This document shows positions 53,282 through 63,392 of a DNA stretch of 64,000 nucleotides, piece after piece. The notes beneath the pieces were generated by a model, which did no database searches, had not been told where the DNA came from, and saw nothing but the letters and a program-made list of their open reading frames with translations. This stretch comes from Trichobilharzia regenti (Eukaryota; Platyhelminthes; Trematoda; Strigeidida; Schistosomatidae): contig OX235265.1 in the NCBI GenBank assembly GCA_944472135.2, positions 89,746,984 through 89,810,983 on the forward strand, read 5' to 3'. Both the position numbers and the translations under genes were made by a program. Every line of letters starts with the position of its first letter. Position 1 is the stretch's first letter.

Positions 53282-53897
53282 TACGGGAGCTCATCGTCAC
53301 CCACTTCCTTTGCAGTCGAGTAGGTAGACGTCTTGCTATTACTTCTAGTATAAAACTCGAGTTGAGGTCACTCATGCGATTCATCGAAATCATTCCATTC
53401 TTGTAAATTAGCAAATTATCCAAAAACTCAGTGTGTGCCTTGGAGTTATCCTGTAATTGACCACCATTACCCTTAACAGCCTCGAATAATTTCCCTGCAA
53501 TCATCGAAGGTCTTCCAAACCTTTGACGTAATATGCTCATAGCCTCGTAGTAGCCCTCTTTTGGCTTCATAAACTTACAGCACTTTATAGCTCTTGAAGC
53601 ATCTCCAGTGCAATATCTCATCAAATACATTAACTTCAATTCATCACTTAATAGAAAACCACTCAACATGATCTCAAACTCCTTTACAAATTGTAAATAA
53701 TCAGCCGGGTTTCCATCAAAACACCGTGGTTCAAATTTAGGGTGTTTGATGTTCCTATTATCCCTGAACGGCGAAACAGTAACATCAACCATGTCATGCT
53801 TAACATCAGACACGTCGATACAATTAACAGACAAGTCACCATGACTTACTTTCCTGTTTGCATCCAAGACACTCTGTCCCTTCTTTGACCCAGGCAT
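53282..53897 (-). pseudogene. BEL/Pao-type gag, N-terminal part, cut by the LINE insertion
   Basis: The frame starts ATG at 53897 (M-P-G-S-K-K-G-Q-S-V) and holds the DUF1759-like capsid pattern of BEL/Pao elements: F-D-G-N-P-A-D-Y-L-Q-F-V-K-E-F-E-I-M-L, Y-L-M-R-Y-C-T-G-D-A-S-R-A-I, Y-Y-E-A-M-S-I-L-R-Q-R-F-G-R-P. It proceeds to L-P-T-R-L-Q-R-K-W and M-S-S-R, then leaves the family's sequence at 53282, where the 5' end of CR1-like element B begins. Gag would form the particle that packs element RNA. The 1,314 bp that follow in the duplicated copy (43115-44428) are not found on either side of the LINE. Confidence 0.82.
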
Positions 53898-54041
53898 TGT
53901 TGAACTTGACCCAATTCCAAAAAAGTTCCAGATATTGCTTGTTCAAAGAGGAATTGGCCGGCACCAGGAAAAATGAACGGCGACTATCCAAACTTTCACC
54001 AACTGTCTGAATCCGCCAGATCTGTTTCTATCGTCAGAAAC
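53898..54041 (-). mobile_element. Leader between the right LTR and gag
   Basis: About 145 bases between the LTR and the gag ATG, where the primer-binding site should lie. A TCTGGCGGATTCAGACAG word stands 25 bases inside the LTR edge. I could not name the tRNA primer. Confidence 0.45.
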
Positions 54042-54399
54042 TGTCAGCCAAGTCTCATAAACCGTTAATGCCCAGCTCTCGCTACGCTCGGGCCCACGCT
54101 GTTCTTCGAAGATTTCAGAAACGCTCAGTTATAACGGACGCAAAAACCAAAACACCGATCTGCCGCTTGATATTTGTTTATTGTTACACCAACATATAAA
54201 AGGAATAAGCGAACTAAGGTCTGAAAACAAATATTACAATAATAAATCATTGTATTACTTCTGACGATGTTTCACTCTTCTTTCTGAACAGCGACCGATG
54301 AGACGATGACTGTCGTATTGATGCCTCCGCGAAAATTGGGGAAGTTGATTTTAAGCAAACAACCAAGAATTGATCGTTCAATCTTCAACTCCATTGACA
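54042..54399 (-). mobile_element. 358-bp LTR of the BEL/Pao-type element (right, 5' LTR)
   Basis: Matches the LTRs at 41769 and 45863 apart from a few bases near its left end (TGTCAGCCAAGTC against TGTCAATCACGTC). The GGCAC at 54400-54404 directly to its right mirrors the GGCAC on the left of the other two, as expected for a 5-bp target duplication. Confidence 0.9.
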
Positions 54400-54404
54400 G
54401 GCAC

Positions 54405-54874
54405 CATCTAGAATCGTTCCTCGCATCCCCCCAGCCTCCTCTGTTTGACTCTTCTGACTATTCTGTCAATTCATTCACCTAAACCTTAGTGAGAAGTTCT
54501 CATTTCCCACCAGTTTTTTTCTGGCTTTCATTTTTAAGTCTCAGTCGTATCCATCAATTGTATTCTTTATCATCTCCCTTTCTAGTCATACCGGACGGCT
54601 AACGAGTGAAGACATTTAGTTCTTATATAGCAGTCACAAGCCACGAACTAGATTGCCATACAACTACCATCGCAGTCAACCAGAGCTTTGACTCTCGAGC
54701 GGCGGGACAAAATACGCAGAATTTCACCAAACATGAGCAAACTTTACCTTCGAAACCGAGATTTGAGCTGAAAAAATCAATTTGGTTTACCTTGGGTCTC
54801 AAAACGTATATTGGATATTGGACTTCAGGCTGGATTGGACCGCCTTTTTGAAAGTGGACGGTGCCAAACAATGG
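54405..54874. other. No gene recognised between the two LTR elements
   Basis: Flank of the BEL/Pao-type element and target of the Ty3/Gypsy element. Two short antisense-overlapping open frames at 54606-54871 have no known motif. Confidence 0.4.
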
Positions 54875-55114
54875 TGTAATGCAATAGAAACCGATATAAT
54901 GCCACTAAACAAGTTTTTTTCTTCTTTTTCAGAAAGAAACGTTGATGTGGCATCACTAGAGCAAGAGGAAGATCGATTATCCAAACTTGTTATAAATGAT
55001 GAGAACTAGCTTGTACCCGGGCAATTCAAGTCTTGCTTGCTTGAAATAAACGCTTCTTCCTCGCCGTCTTTGCCTTCTTTCTTCATCCGTCGTGCTTGTG
55101 GTCTGTGTGCGTTA
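54875..55114 (+). mobile_element. 5' LTR (240 bp) of a Ty3/Gypsy element
   Basis: Starts TGTAATGCAATAG and matches 59019-59258 nearly base for base. It holds an AATAAA word near 55046 and a splice-acceptor-like TTCTTCTTTTTCAG near 54921-54934. A TGG word follows within a few bases (55118), where the primer-binding site would begin. Confidence 0.9.
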
Positions 55115-55149
55115 TACTGGTGTCGGAGGTGTTTTCTCTACGCAGAGAC

Positions 55150-55785
55150 ATGGCAAACTACCCTGAAGATGCTCTTCCCAAGCTTTTTCCGGAGGAATGT
55201 GCCTCCACATTGCCAAGCATCCCGCCACTTCCTCGCCTACCCATGTTCCAGCTCTCCTCAGACTATCCACGTTGGAAGAAACGCATGCAGGCGTACCTCG
55301 ACATTGCTCCCGCGAGCCACCATTTCATCCACGTCCTTAACAGTCTGTCCGACGACGCCTAGGCTCGAGTTGACGCGGCTGGGTTCAGCAACACCAACTC
55401 CATGCGCACCAACTGGGAGATACTAGACCAATGTTTTGACTTGGGGCAGAACTCGCAACACACCATGCTCAGATTCTACTCCCGTCGACAATTATCAGGG
55501 GAGAGTTTCCTGGACTACCTCCATGCCCTCAAGCTCCTGGCAGCTGGCCTTGACTGCCACAAAGACCTCCCCAGCCGAGATCAGGCAGTATGCACACGCT
55601 TCGTCGAGGGAATGATGCCAGGAGAACTGCGCACACACCTACGACGTCAGGTCCCAACCAGCACAGTCGAACCACAGCGAATTATCCTCCGTTTCATGAA
55701 CGCGGAGAACGATTACATGCCTACACCCAGCAGCTCTCGATATCCACGGCCAACAGCAGCAACCGTGACTCCCGTGACCCTCTAA
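55150..55785 (+). pseudogene. Ty3/Gypsy gag, with a TAG stop and lost zinc knuckle
   Basis: The frame from ATG at 55150 has L-P-M-F-Q-L-S-S-D-Y-P-R-W-K-K-R-M-Q-A-Y and is stopped by TAG at 55360-55362 (D-D-A-stop-A-R-V-D-A). The same frame then continues as a capsid (Y-S-R-R-Q-L-S-G-E-S-F-L-D-Y-L, R-F-V-E-G-M-M-P-G-E-L-R) to TAA at 55783-55785. Gypsy gags normally end with a Cys/His knuckle before protease; none is seen here, and the protease comes in another frame right after, so a deletion between gag and pro is likely. Confidence 0.8.
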
Positions 55786-58237
55786 AGTTCTCTTAGATAC
55801 TGGTGCGTCGGTTTCGCTCGTAAAGGCGGCCTTCCTTCGACGCGTGCCCCAGCACTCACCCCCAGTAAACGCACATAATATCTTGACTACGACTAACGGC
55901 GCTAAATTGGAAGCTCGATCTGCTACAGATCTACACCTGCGCCTGGGAGACTTAAATGTGCATCATCGGTTCCTTATTTGTACGCAAATAACATGGGACC
56001 TTATCCTCGGAGTGGACTTCCTGACGTCCCACCAAACCCTGATAGATATTCCCAATTCTCGCGTCACAATTGACTCTGTCCCTGTAGCATTATATAGCCC
56101 CCAACAACAGACCTCTTCGGTGTTAAGGGTACCAATATCTACCACCTTAAATCAAATTTCGGTTGACCCATCCGCTCCTGCGCCTCTCCGAGAGCGAATG
56201 CTAGAATTAATTGGTGAATACGCGGATGTGTTTGATGATGGGGTTAATCCAGGACGAACTGGAGTGGTCAAGCACCGTATCGATACCGGCAGCCATCCGC
56301 CGGTGCGCCAGCTACCCAGACGCATTCCGGTGTGTTATCAGCCCCAACTAGAACGTTTGCTACAGGACATGCTGGATAAAAAGATCATCGTACCTTCCTC
56401 GTCCCCATGGGCGTCACCTATTGTGTTAGTTAAGAAGAAAGATGGATCCCTCCGTATGTGTATCGACTACCGCAGGTTGAACGCCGTGACGAGACGTGAT
56501 TCCTTCCCGATCCCTCGCATTGACTCTACTCTCGACGTACTGAGTGGCTCGAAATGGTTCTCCACGTTAGATTTAGCATCTGGGTACTGGCAAGTTGAGG
56601 TACACCCTGACGACGGCCCAAAGACTGCCTTCATCCTTCCGACTGGGTTGTATGAATTTCGCACCATGCCCTTTGGTTTGTGTAATGCCCCCGCCACTTT
56701 TCAACGGCTGATGCAAGTTGTCCTGGATAGGTTAGTTCCACAACAATGTTTAATATATCTTGATGACATCGTTGTCCACGGAAAATCCCCAGAAGAGCAC
56801 ATAGATAACCTACGTACGGTCTTTAAACGCTTACGCACGGCGGGCTTGAACTTGAAACCGTCTAAGTGCACCTTTCTTCAGCGAGAATTTATTTTCTTGG
56901 GTCACCGCATTTCCCCAGATGGCATCCAGACAGATCCAGCGAAAACTCGCCTCATCGCCGACTGGGCCGTACCTCAGTGTAGTTAGGACGTTTGCAGCTT
57001 CTTGGGTTTCGCGTCGTACTATCGTCGCTTCGTCCCCGCGTTCGCCACCCTAGCATCACCCCTACATCGCTTAACGGAACAGGGTCGAAAATTTTTATGG
57101 ACTAGTGAGTGTCAAGATGCCTTTAACGAGTTGAAGAAACGCCTCACGTCATCACCCATCCTCGCATTTCCTGACACGTCTCCATCGGCTGGCTCCTTCA
57201 TTTTAGATACTGATGCAAGTGCCACTGCCATTGGTGCCGTTCTCTCCCAAGTGGCACCCGATGGTCGAGAACGGGTTATTGCATATGCCAGCCGTAAGCT
57301 TGACAAACGTGAAACCCGGTACTCCACGACACGCCGAGAGATGCTGGCTCTCGTTCATTTTCTCAAATACTTCCGTCATTATCTTCTTGGGCGCCCGTTT
57401 CGAGCACGCACTGACCATCGTGCCCTGCAGTGGCTGCAAACCTTTCGCGAACCTGAAGGCCAGGTTGCTCGCTGGCAGGAACGGTTGCAGGAGTTTGATT
57501 TTACCTGTGAGTACCACCTTGGACCCCGCCACGCTAACACTGACGCCCTTTCCCGTCTGCCGTCTGATGTTTCCCCGGTGAATCCTATATTAAATACAGG
57601 TCTAGATGTTGATCGGGCAGCACTGCAGGCGTCTGACGCCGATATTCAACTTGTCTACTCCCGACAGCTTCACGGGAACGATAAACCGCCGAATAGAGAA
57701 CTACAGAGTCTGTCTGATGCAACCAAATGCATCTGCGGTAAGTGGGGGATACTACGCCTGATTGATAACGTTTTGTGTATAGTCGAACCACCATCATCGC
57801 CTCGCCTTCTCGTGCCACGTTTGAAAGTCCTGGAGGTAATACATCTTGTACACCAGCAACTGGGTCACGCTGGCCAACGAAAAACCGAGCACGCCGTCCG
57901 TCAACGCTTTTGGCGGCCACTTCTTCACCACGACGTGACTGAATATTGCTGCAACTGTGCTACGTGTGCGCAGATTAAACAGCCCAAAGCATCCCCCCGA
58001 GCACCGTTAGTACCGATGCTTACCGAGGCGCCTAATCACCGAGTTGGGGTAGACGTAATGGGGCCAATAACAACGTCGAGACGCGGCAATCGATACATAC
58101 TTGTCATGGTCGATTACTTCACAAAGTGGTGCGAAGCCGTCCCCTTGCAACAACAAGATGCCTTGACGATTGGCCGCGCGTTCATAGACAATTGGGTGCC
58201 CCGTTTTGGTGCCCCTCTTTATCTACACTCTGACTAG
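55786..58237 (+). pseudogene. Ty3/Gypsy pol: protease, RT, RNase H, N-terminal half of integrase
   Basis: Protease core L-L-D-T-G-A-S (about 55795). RT: I-D-Y-R-R-L-N-A (about 56462), F-S-T-L-D-L-A-S-G-Y-W-Q, F-G-L-C-N-A-P-A-T-F-Q and YLDDIVV (catalytic YLDD, about 56755-56775). A TAG at 56984-56986 follows P-Q-C-S. The match then resumes at S-F-L-G-F-A-S-Y-Y-R-R-F. RNase H: F-I-L-D-T-D-A-S-A-T-A-I-G-A-V-L-S-Q, and R-T-D-H-R-A-L-Q. Integrase: H-Q-Q-L-G-H ... C-A-T-C zinc finger (about 57852-57965), V-G-V-D-V-M-G-P (first Asp), Y-F-T-K-W and L-H-S-D (second Asp), then TAG at 58235-58237. Pol would copy and integrate the element; it needs readthrough here. Confidence 0.93.
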
Positions 58238-59023
58238 GGCGCTGCATTCGAGAGTCATCTTCTTGCTCACATCTGCAATACCTTTGGCATCCGGAAGACA
58301 CATACTACGCCATACCACCCACAGGGTAATGGACTCGTCGAACGTACCAACAGAACTATTAAGAACCTCATCAGTGCCTTCCTATGCAACGCACCGGAGA
58401 ATACCTGGGATGAAGTCCTGCCCCAGTGTTTGCTAGCATACCGCTCTTCCATGCATTCATCTACGGGTTTTTCTCCAGCCCTGCTATTGTTCGGACATGA
58501 ACTCCGTCTTCCAGTCGAGATTCAAACTCCGCTGTTACCACACGAGAAAATCGACTGCATTCCCTATGTCCGACATCTTCGCCACCACCTAGAGGTCGCC
58601 TACAACCTGGCGCGTCGTCATCTTCAGTCCTCGTCCGACCACCAGAAGACTATTTACGACCGATTTGCCCGCGGCCCCACTTACTCGCTTGGCGATTACG
58701 TCTGGCTTCATCGACCATCCGTTCCGGCCGGTTCCTGCCCCAAATTCTACGCTCCCTGGCAGGGACCCTATGAGATCGTCCGGCATCGACGACCGACTAC
58801 GTATGTTCTGCGGCATCTGCTACGGCCTCAAGAGAAGCTAGTCACAGCGCATTATAATCAACTGAAACCACATCATCCAGCAGCCGTCACGGAACCGTCT
58901 CCACCCGCGCAACCGTCACCCGCAACCAGCTACGCCGAGGTGCCGCCCGATGGAGGCATTGCATACCCTACACCACCACTGGGCACTGAGGACAGTGCCT
59001 CCAGAGGGGAGGAGGCGATGTAA
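58238..59023 (+). pseudogene. Ty3/Gypsy integrase C-terminal half
   Basis: After the TAG the integrase goes on in frame: G-A-A-F-E-S-H-L, P-Y-H-P-Q-G-N-G-L-V-E-R (catalytic Glu, about 58340), L-A-Y-R-S-S-M-H-S-S-T-G-F-S-P-A, and the C-terminal Y-D-R-F-A-R-G-P and V-W-L-H-R-P region with a Y-N-Q-L-K-P-H motif near 58850. The tail is Pro/Ser-rich and stops at 59021-59023, inside the 3' LTR start. No chromodomain was seen. A polypurine tract (AGAGGGGAGGAGGCGA) ends the frame at about 59018. Confidence 0.88.
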
Positions 59024-59258
59024 TGCAATAGAAACAAATATAATGCCACTAAACAAGTTTTTTTCTTCTTTTTCAGAAAGAAACGTTGATGTGGCATCAC
59101 TAGAGCAAGAGGAAGATCGATTATCCAAACTTGTTATAAATGATGAGAACTAGCTTGTACCCGGGCAATTCAAGTCTTGCTTGCTTGAAATAAACGCTTC
59201 TTCCTCGCCGTCTTTGCCTTCTTTCTTCATCCGTCGTGCTTGTGGCCTGTGTGCGTCA
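59019..59258 (+). mobile_element. 3' LTR (240 bp) of the Ty3/Gypsy element
   Basis: Matches the 5' LTR with few differences (for example gtctgtgtgcgtta against gcctgtgtgcgtca at the end), so the insertion is fairly recent. I could not establish a target-site duplication. Confidence 0.9.
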
Positions 59259-60465
59259 TGATGGGAATAGGATAGACGCACAAATCAGCTGATTGCTGCA
59301 GTTTTAAGGTGTTACCATGGCGTTGTGTTTTGGCTATTCAATGTTGTTTTTAGTAGTTTTTCGACAGAAATGGACTTTAAAAGTCGCATTTTAACGAAAA
59401 AACGTGTAAAAAGTGAGAAAAGTGGTCTTTTTCAATGTGTTCACAAAATGCTCTCTTTTTACGGAATTGACATACTGAGGTGCATAAGAAATGTCAGAAT
59501 TTGTTTGAAAATGTCAATTATGATATAAAATGCAAAATAACTCCAATTGTTTCAGTGTATTTTACGTAAATGATTAGGAGAGAGTTAAATATCTAGGTAA
59601 TTATGATTTCATTATGTTTACAAATTTCACAGTAATAAAGGAAACTGAGTTGGTAATTTCGTCAGATAACGGTGAATAAACAGTCATTTAACTGGTAGGT
59701 ACTGTGTTTCAAGTTATTTATTTCGCCCATCATTTCCTGACTGAATTTTTGTCATTTTTAATTTCCAGGTTATGGTCTTCAATTCCGCAATCACTCAATA
59801 CATTTAGACATTCCAGTGGGGTTAAAAAGGATAATATTTGTGTACATGATGAAATATTTGAGATATCACTAATGTATTTACCGAAATAAATATTGTTGTA
59901 AAAGTTCTGCTCTATTAATACTTAGTGTTTGACGAGTTGCAAAGTGATACCAGTGTAGAAGACGTAATATTCGTAAAATGGCATATTCACACGTTGCCGA
60001 ATTTGGTCACGATGGGGTACTGTTATCGCTTTTAAGTAATTGCTTTCGCTAGTAAATCTTAAATAGACGTTATGCACAACAAAAGCCTATTTAGTGAATC
60101 ACAGTATTTCATGATAACAAAATAATCAACGAAGTTTAGTGACGTAGTCAACTAATGCACGAGTCTAAGTGTTGGTGTGATCATGTAAGAGCCTTTTGAT
60201 ACGAAATGATAACACAAGAAGAGTAATGTAGTCTTCCCTTTATTGCCTAATGATACCCTTTGAGATAGTGGTGTTAAACGCAACATAATAATAACAGAGT
60301 ATTTGTGATAAATGGGATATACGTTGCATTGTGTACTTGAAGTGCCTAGACTACTAATACAAGTCGTGTGCACATAGAACCTACGTTTGCTAAGTTGTGT
60401 TTCGTTGCTACAGTACGAGCACATGTTTGACGGCTACTTTCTTAACAATCTTGAATATTAATCTT
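59259..60465. other. No gene recognised
   Basis: About 1.2 kb of AT-rich sequence between the Ty3/Gypsy element and an RTE-like LINE. The open frames here (59325-59528, 59704-59889, 60152-60424) are short and lack motifs, codon-use support or splice sites I could confirm. Confidence 0.5.
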
Positions 60466-60499
60466 ATTATTATTATATTATTATTTATTATTGTATCCT
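60466..60499 (-). mobile_element. 3' UTR and TTA-type tail of the RTE-like LINE
   Basis: The - strand ends with AAAGGATACAATAATAA and further ATAATAATA repeats (TTATTATTATATTATTATT on the + strand near 60463-60490). A short tail of this kind is typical of RTE elements. Confidence 0.7.
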
Positions 60500-62515
60500 T
60501 TAGTTCCTAGAGGAACATAGGGCTTCAGCTGCGCACCTCCATTTACTTCGGTTTTTTGACAACTTTTTCACTCTGCTCCAGGTCTGCCCACATGCTTTCA
60601 TCTCCTCTTCACATGACCTCCTCCAAGTCACCCTTGGACGACCAACTCGCCGCCTCCCTTTCGGGTTCCACTCGAGGGCTTGTCTAGTGATGTCACTTGT
60701 TGGTTTCCTCAGCGTATGGCCAATCCATCTCCATTTCTTTCTGCCTATTTGTTTCACAATCGGTTCCTGATTGGTTCGCTCCCAGAGATCCCTGTTGCTG
60801 ATCTTTTCTGGCCATCTGATCTTGAGTATTGAGCGGAGACAGTTGTTAATGAAGGTTTGAAGTTTGTTTGAGATGCTCTTTATGACTCGCCAAGTCTCTG
60901 ATCCGTATAGTAGCACTGACTTCACATTGGAGTTGAAAATCCGGATCTTATTTTTGATGCTGAATGCTGTTGACCTCCACACAGATTTGAGAGTAATGAA
61001 AGCTTGTCTTGCTTTTCCGATTCTGGCTTTGATGTCCTCGTCAGTTCCGCCTGTAGTTGAGACGATGCTTCCCAGGTAGGTGAAGGAGGTTGTTTCTTTC
61101 AGGTTCTTCCCATTTATGCTTATTGTGGTCTGTTGTTGCTGTTGATGTTGGCAAGGAATCTTCATCATCTCTGTTTTATCTATGTTCACGTGAAGTCCTA
61201 TCTTTGATGCTTCTTCTGCCAACTTGTTACTTTTCATTTGCATATCTTCCAGTTTATGGGAAATCAGACATATATCATCGGCGAAATCCAGATCCTCCAA
61301 GTCTTTTGTGTCAGTCCATTTTATGCCTGTTCCCTCGTTGGTTGACGTTGTCTGTCGCATTATCCAATCGATTGCAATCAGGAAGATCATTGGTGATAGT
61401 AGACAGCCTTGCCTCACTCCCGTCCTCACTTCGAAGGCTTCCGTAAGTTTCCCGTTGTGGATTACTTGGCATGCAGCATTGTCGTATAACTGTTGGATGA
61501 GGTGTATAATTGTCGATGGGACCCCGTAGTAGCGAAGTAGTTTCCAAATGACCTCTCGATCGACGCTGTCGAAGGCCTTTTCAAAGTCGATGAAGTTGAG
61601 ATAGAGAGGTGACTGCCATTCCAAGCTTTGTTCAATGATGATCCGTAGAGTGGCGATTTGATCAATACATGATTTGTTTCTCCTGAATCCAGCCTGTTCC
61701 GGACGAAGTTTTTCATCTAGGGCTTGTTTGATTCTCTCCAGGATGATGCGACTTAGTATCTTGCTTGGAATGGACAGAAGCATAATTCCCCGCCAGTTTT
61801 TACATTGACTTAAGTCTCCTTTCTTTGGAAGTTTGAATAAGTAACTGTTCTTCCAATCCTCGGGTACTTTGCCCTCTTTCCACACCTTCTCCAGTAGTGG
61901 TGTCATCAAGTCCGCTGTTGTCTCTGGGTCTATTTTCAAAGCCTCTGCTGGGATTCCATCTGGTCCCGGTGTTTTCCCAGTTTTAAGCATCTTGATTGCA
62001 TTCAGGACTTCTGATTTCGTCGGGGGGTCAGTGTTCACTGGTAGTTCTGCTTCCGTTGTTGGTATTGCTGGACGTGTTGTAGGTGGCGGACGATTTAGAA
62101 GTCTTTTGAAGTGTTCAACCCAGTGCTTTCTCTGTTCCACCTCTTTGGTGATTGACTTTCCATTGTCGTCCTTTATTGGCTTAATCTGTGTCGAACGTTT
62201 GCCCGAAAGGTTCCTAGTTGTTTGGTAGAGTGTGGCGAGGTCTCCTTTGCCTGCAGCTTGTTCTGCTTCGTTTGCCATGGTTTCATAATATTTTCTTTTG
62301 TCTTCCCTGGCACTTTTCTTCACTCTTTTGTTCAGTGTATTGTAGCTTGCATTCAGCTCCTGTTTTTGTTGCTCGTCGGTGCACTGGATAATCTTTTGCT
62401 TCACTGTCCTTCTCTCTTCTATTAGTTTCCAAGTGTCCGTAGTGAGCCACTGTTTGTCCTGTCTCTTTTTTCTGCCTAGAATTTCTATACAGGTTTGGCT
62501 CCACACCGTTTTCAA
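60500..62515 (-). CDS. RTE-like LINE reverse transcriptase, open for 671 codons (5'-truncated)
   Basis: The longest RTE-like frame in the window. Order on the - strand: R-K-K-R-Q-D-K-Q-W-L linker; T-G-K-T-P-G-P-D-G-I-P (about residue 188); L-P-K-K-G-D-L-S-Q-C-K-N-W-R-G-I; E-Q-A-G-F-R-R-N-K-S-C-I-D-Q-I; Y-L-N-F-I-D-F-E-K-A-F-D-S-V-D-R; R-T-G-V-R-Q-G-C-L-L-S-P; L-D-F-A-D-D-I-C-L (FADD); the C-terminal F-T-Y-L-G-S-I-V, L-L-Y-G-S-E-T-W and [11 protein letters not shown]. No stops are inside. The endonuclease is lost: similarity to the fuller copy at 4496-5959 ends near 62560. Its 3' UTR is very short (60466-60499). It is the master for the fragments at 2210, 6725, 11850, 14832 and 17462. Confidence 0.9.
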   Translation of the reverse strand: MKTVWSQTCIEILGRKKRQDKQWLTTDTWKLIEERRTVKQKIIQCTDEQQKQELNASYNTLNKRVKKSAREDKRKYYETMANEAEQAAGKGDLATLYQTTRNLSGKRSTQIKPIKDDNGKSITKEVEQRKHWVEHFKRLLNRPPPTTRPAIPTTEAELPVNTDPPTKSEVLNAIKMLKTGKTPGPDGIPAEALKIDPETTADLMTPLLEKVWKEGKVPEDWKNSYLFKLPKKGDLSQCKNWRGIMLLSIPSKILSRIILERIKQALDEKLRPEQAGFRRNKSCIDQIATLRIIIEQSLEWQSPLYLNFIDFEKAFDSVDREVIWKLLRYYGVPSTIIHLIQQLYDNAACQVIHNGKLTEAFEVRTGVRQGCLLSPMIFLIAIDWIMRQTTSTNEGTGIKWTDTKDLEDLDFADDICLISHKLEDMQMKSNKLAEEASKIGLHVNIDKTEMMKIPCQHQQQQQTTISINGKNLKETTSFTYLGSIVSTTGGTDEDIKARIGKARQAFITLKSVWRSTAFSIKNKIRIFNSNVKSVLLYGSETWRVIKSISNKLQTFINNCLRSILKIRWPEKISNRDLWERTNQEPIVKQIGRKKWRWIGHTLRKPTSDITRQALEWNPKGRRRVGRPRVTWRRSCEEEMKACGQTWSRVKKLSKNRSKWRCAAEALCSSRN

Positions 62516-62784
62516 GTTGTTCCAGTGCTTTTATACGCAACTGAAACACTTTACACAAGGCTTGATGACACATTGAGGAAGTAATGATAGTTTAAGACTG
62601 ACGCATTTCACATAAGTATTAATACGTTGCCTATCATTCTCGTTAACTCTGCAATGTCCTCAAAATGATAAGTAAAAGAGACAAAGTAAGTCGACATAAA
62701 TGCATATATTTGTAGGGAAACAATAATCAATCAAGTTGAAAATGACTCAGAATAAAAGAGTACATATATACACTAAAAAGAGTT
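62516..62784. other. Junction and spacer, no gene recognised
   Basis: Holds the 5' break of the RTE-like LINE (about 62516-62575) and AT-rich sequence up to the LINE 3' end at 62785. Confidence 0.4.
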
Positions 62785-62995
62785 AATAATAATAATATAT
62801 TCTCATTTTTTACATGAGGGACGCCAGTTTACAGGCATCATCAATTCGATAATTTACACATAATATTAATAAGCATATTTAGTAAAGATAATATAATAAA
62901 GTACATTTTTTTCCCTAGCTATGTAGGGTACACCAATTGTATAGGCATGCATAAATATTGTTTGAATAATAATATTTCTATAGTTTGGTTTGTAA
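62785..62995 (-). mobile_element. CR1-like LINE 3' ends, truncated
   Basis: The - strand box 'gatgcctgtaaactggcg' (about 62824-62841) followed by an ATTATTATTA tail near 62785-62800 matches element A's 3' end (37521). A second, different 3' box ('ctatacaattggtgtaccc' on the - strand near 62922-62940) follows, so two CR1-like ends lie side by side. Confidence 0.6.
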
Positions 62996-63007
62996 GGATT
63001 AGTTATG

Positions 63008-63353
63008 TTTTACGAGTTGATCACGGATCGATATCAGTTAGAGAACCATTGAAAACCAGGGAGTACTGGACAGCTGCTGTTTCATCCTAGTTTGGGAATC
63101 ATCAGCAGTACGCACCCACTGAGTTTCGAACCCAGGACCTTCCGGTTACAAGGCAAGCTCGTATACCATTCAGCCACTGGAACCCGATTCAATGGCTCGT
63201 GAATTCTAACTTCTACCAATTCGTGATTTAGCGCGACCCCAACCATCGTCGTTGGTGGGACATCCATCCATACACGTGACATCTAATTGGACCTCACTGG
63301 TCACGACTTCTCACTAGAACTCAGGAAACTCCAGCCTGTAGCAAGTCACTAAT
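63008..63353 (-). mobile_element. tRNA-like hammerhead SINE, left arm of a palindrome
   Basis: Reverse copy of a hammerhead SINE, mirrored almost exactly by 63393-63738. The tRNA-like part has its B-box word (GGGTTCGAAA on the - strand) near 63130. Downstream on the - strand lies the hammerhead core described separately at 63063-63112. An open frame of 66 codons in each arm encodes nearly the same meaningless peptide, which only shows how well the arms agree. Confidence 0.72.
63063..63112 (-). ncRNA. Hammerhead ribozyme core, the best-preserved in the window
   Basis: On the - strand: GCGTACTG (stem I), CTGATGA, TTCCCAAACTAGGAT, GAAA, CAGCAGCTGTC, CAGTACT. Both conserved boxes are intact, ACAG/CTGT forms stem III around CAG, and GTACTG/CAGTAC forms stem I. 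The foot of stem II is weak (U opposite U where G-C is usual, then three pairs). The cut would fall after GUC. Stem II is the only doubt about activity. Confidence 0.6.
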
Positions 63354-63392
63354 CCTTACAAACCAAACTATAGAAAGTTAATCTGATGCTCG

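Noticed and set aside
54782..55009. A 75-codon frame across the start of the Ty3/Gypsy 5' LTR
   Set aside because: Most of it is LTR, and its end recurs in the 3' LTR; no evidence of a protein.
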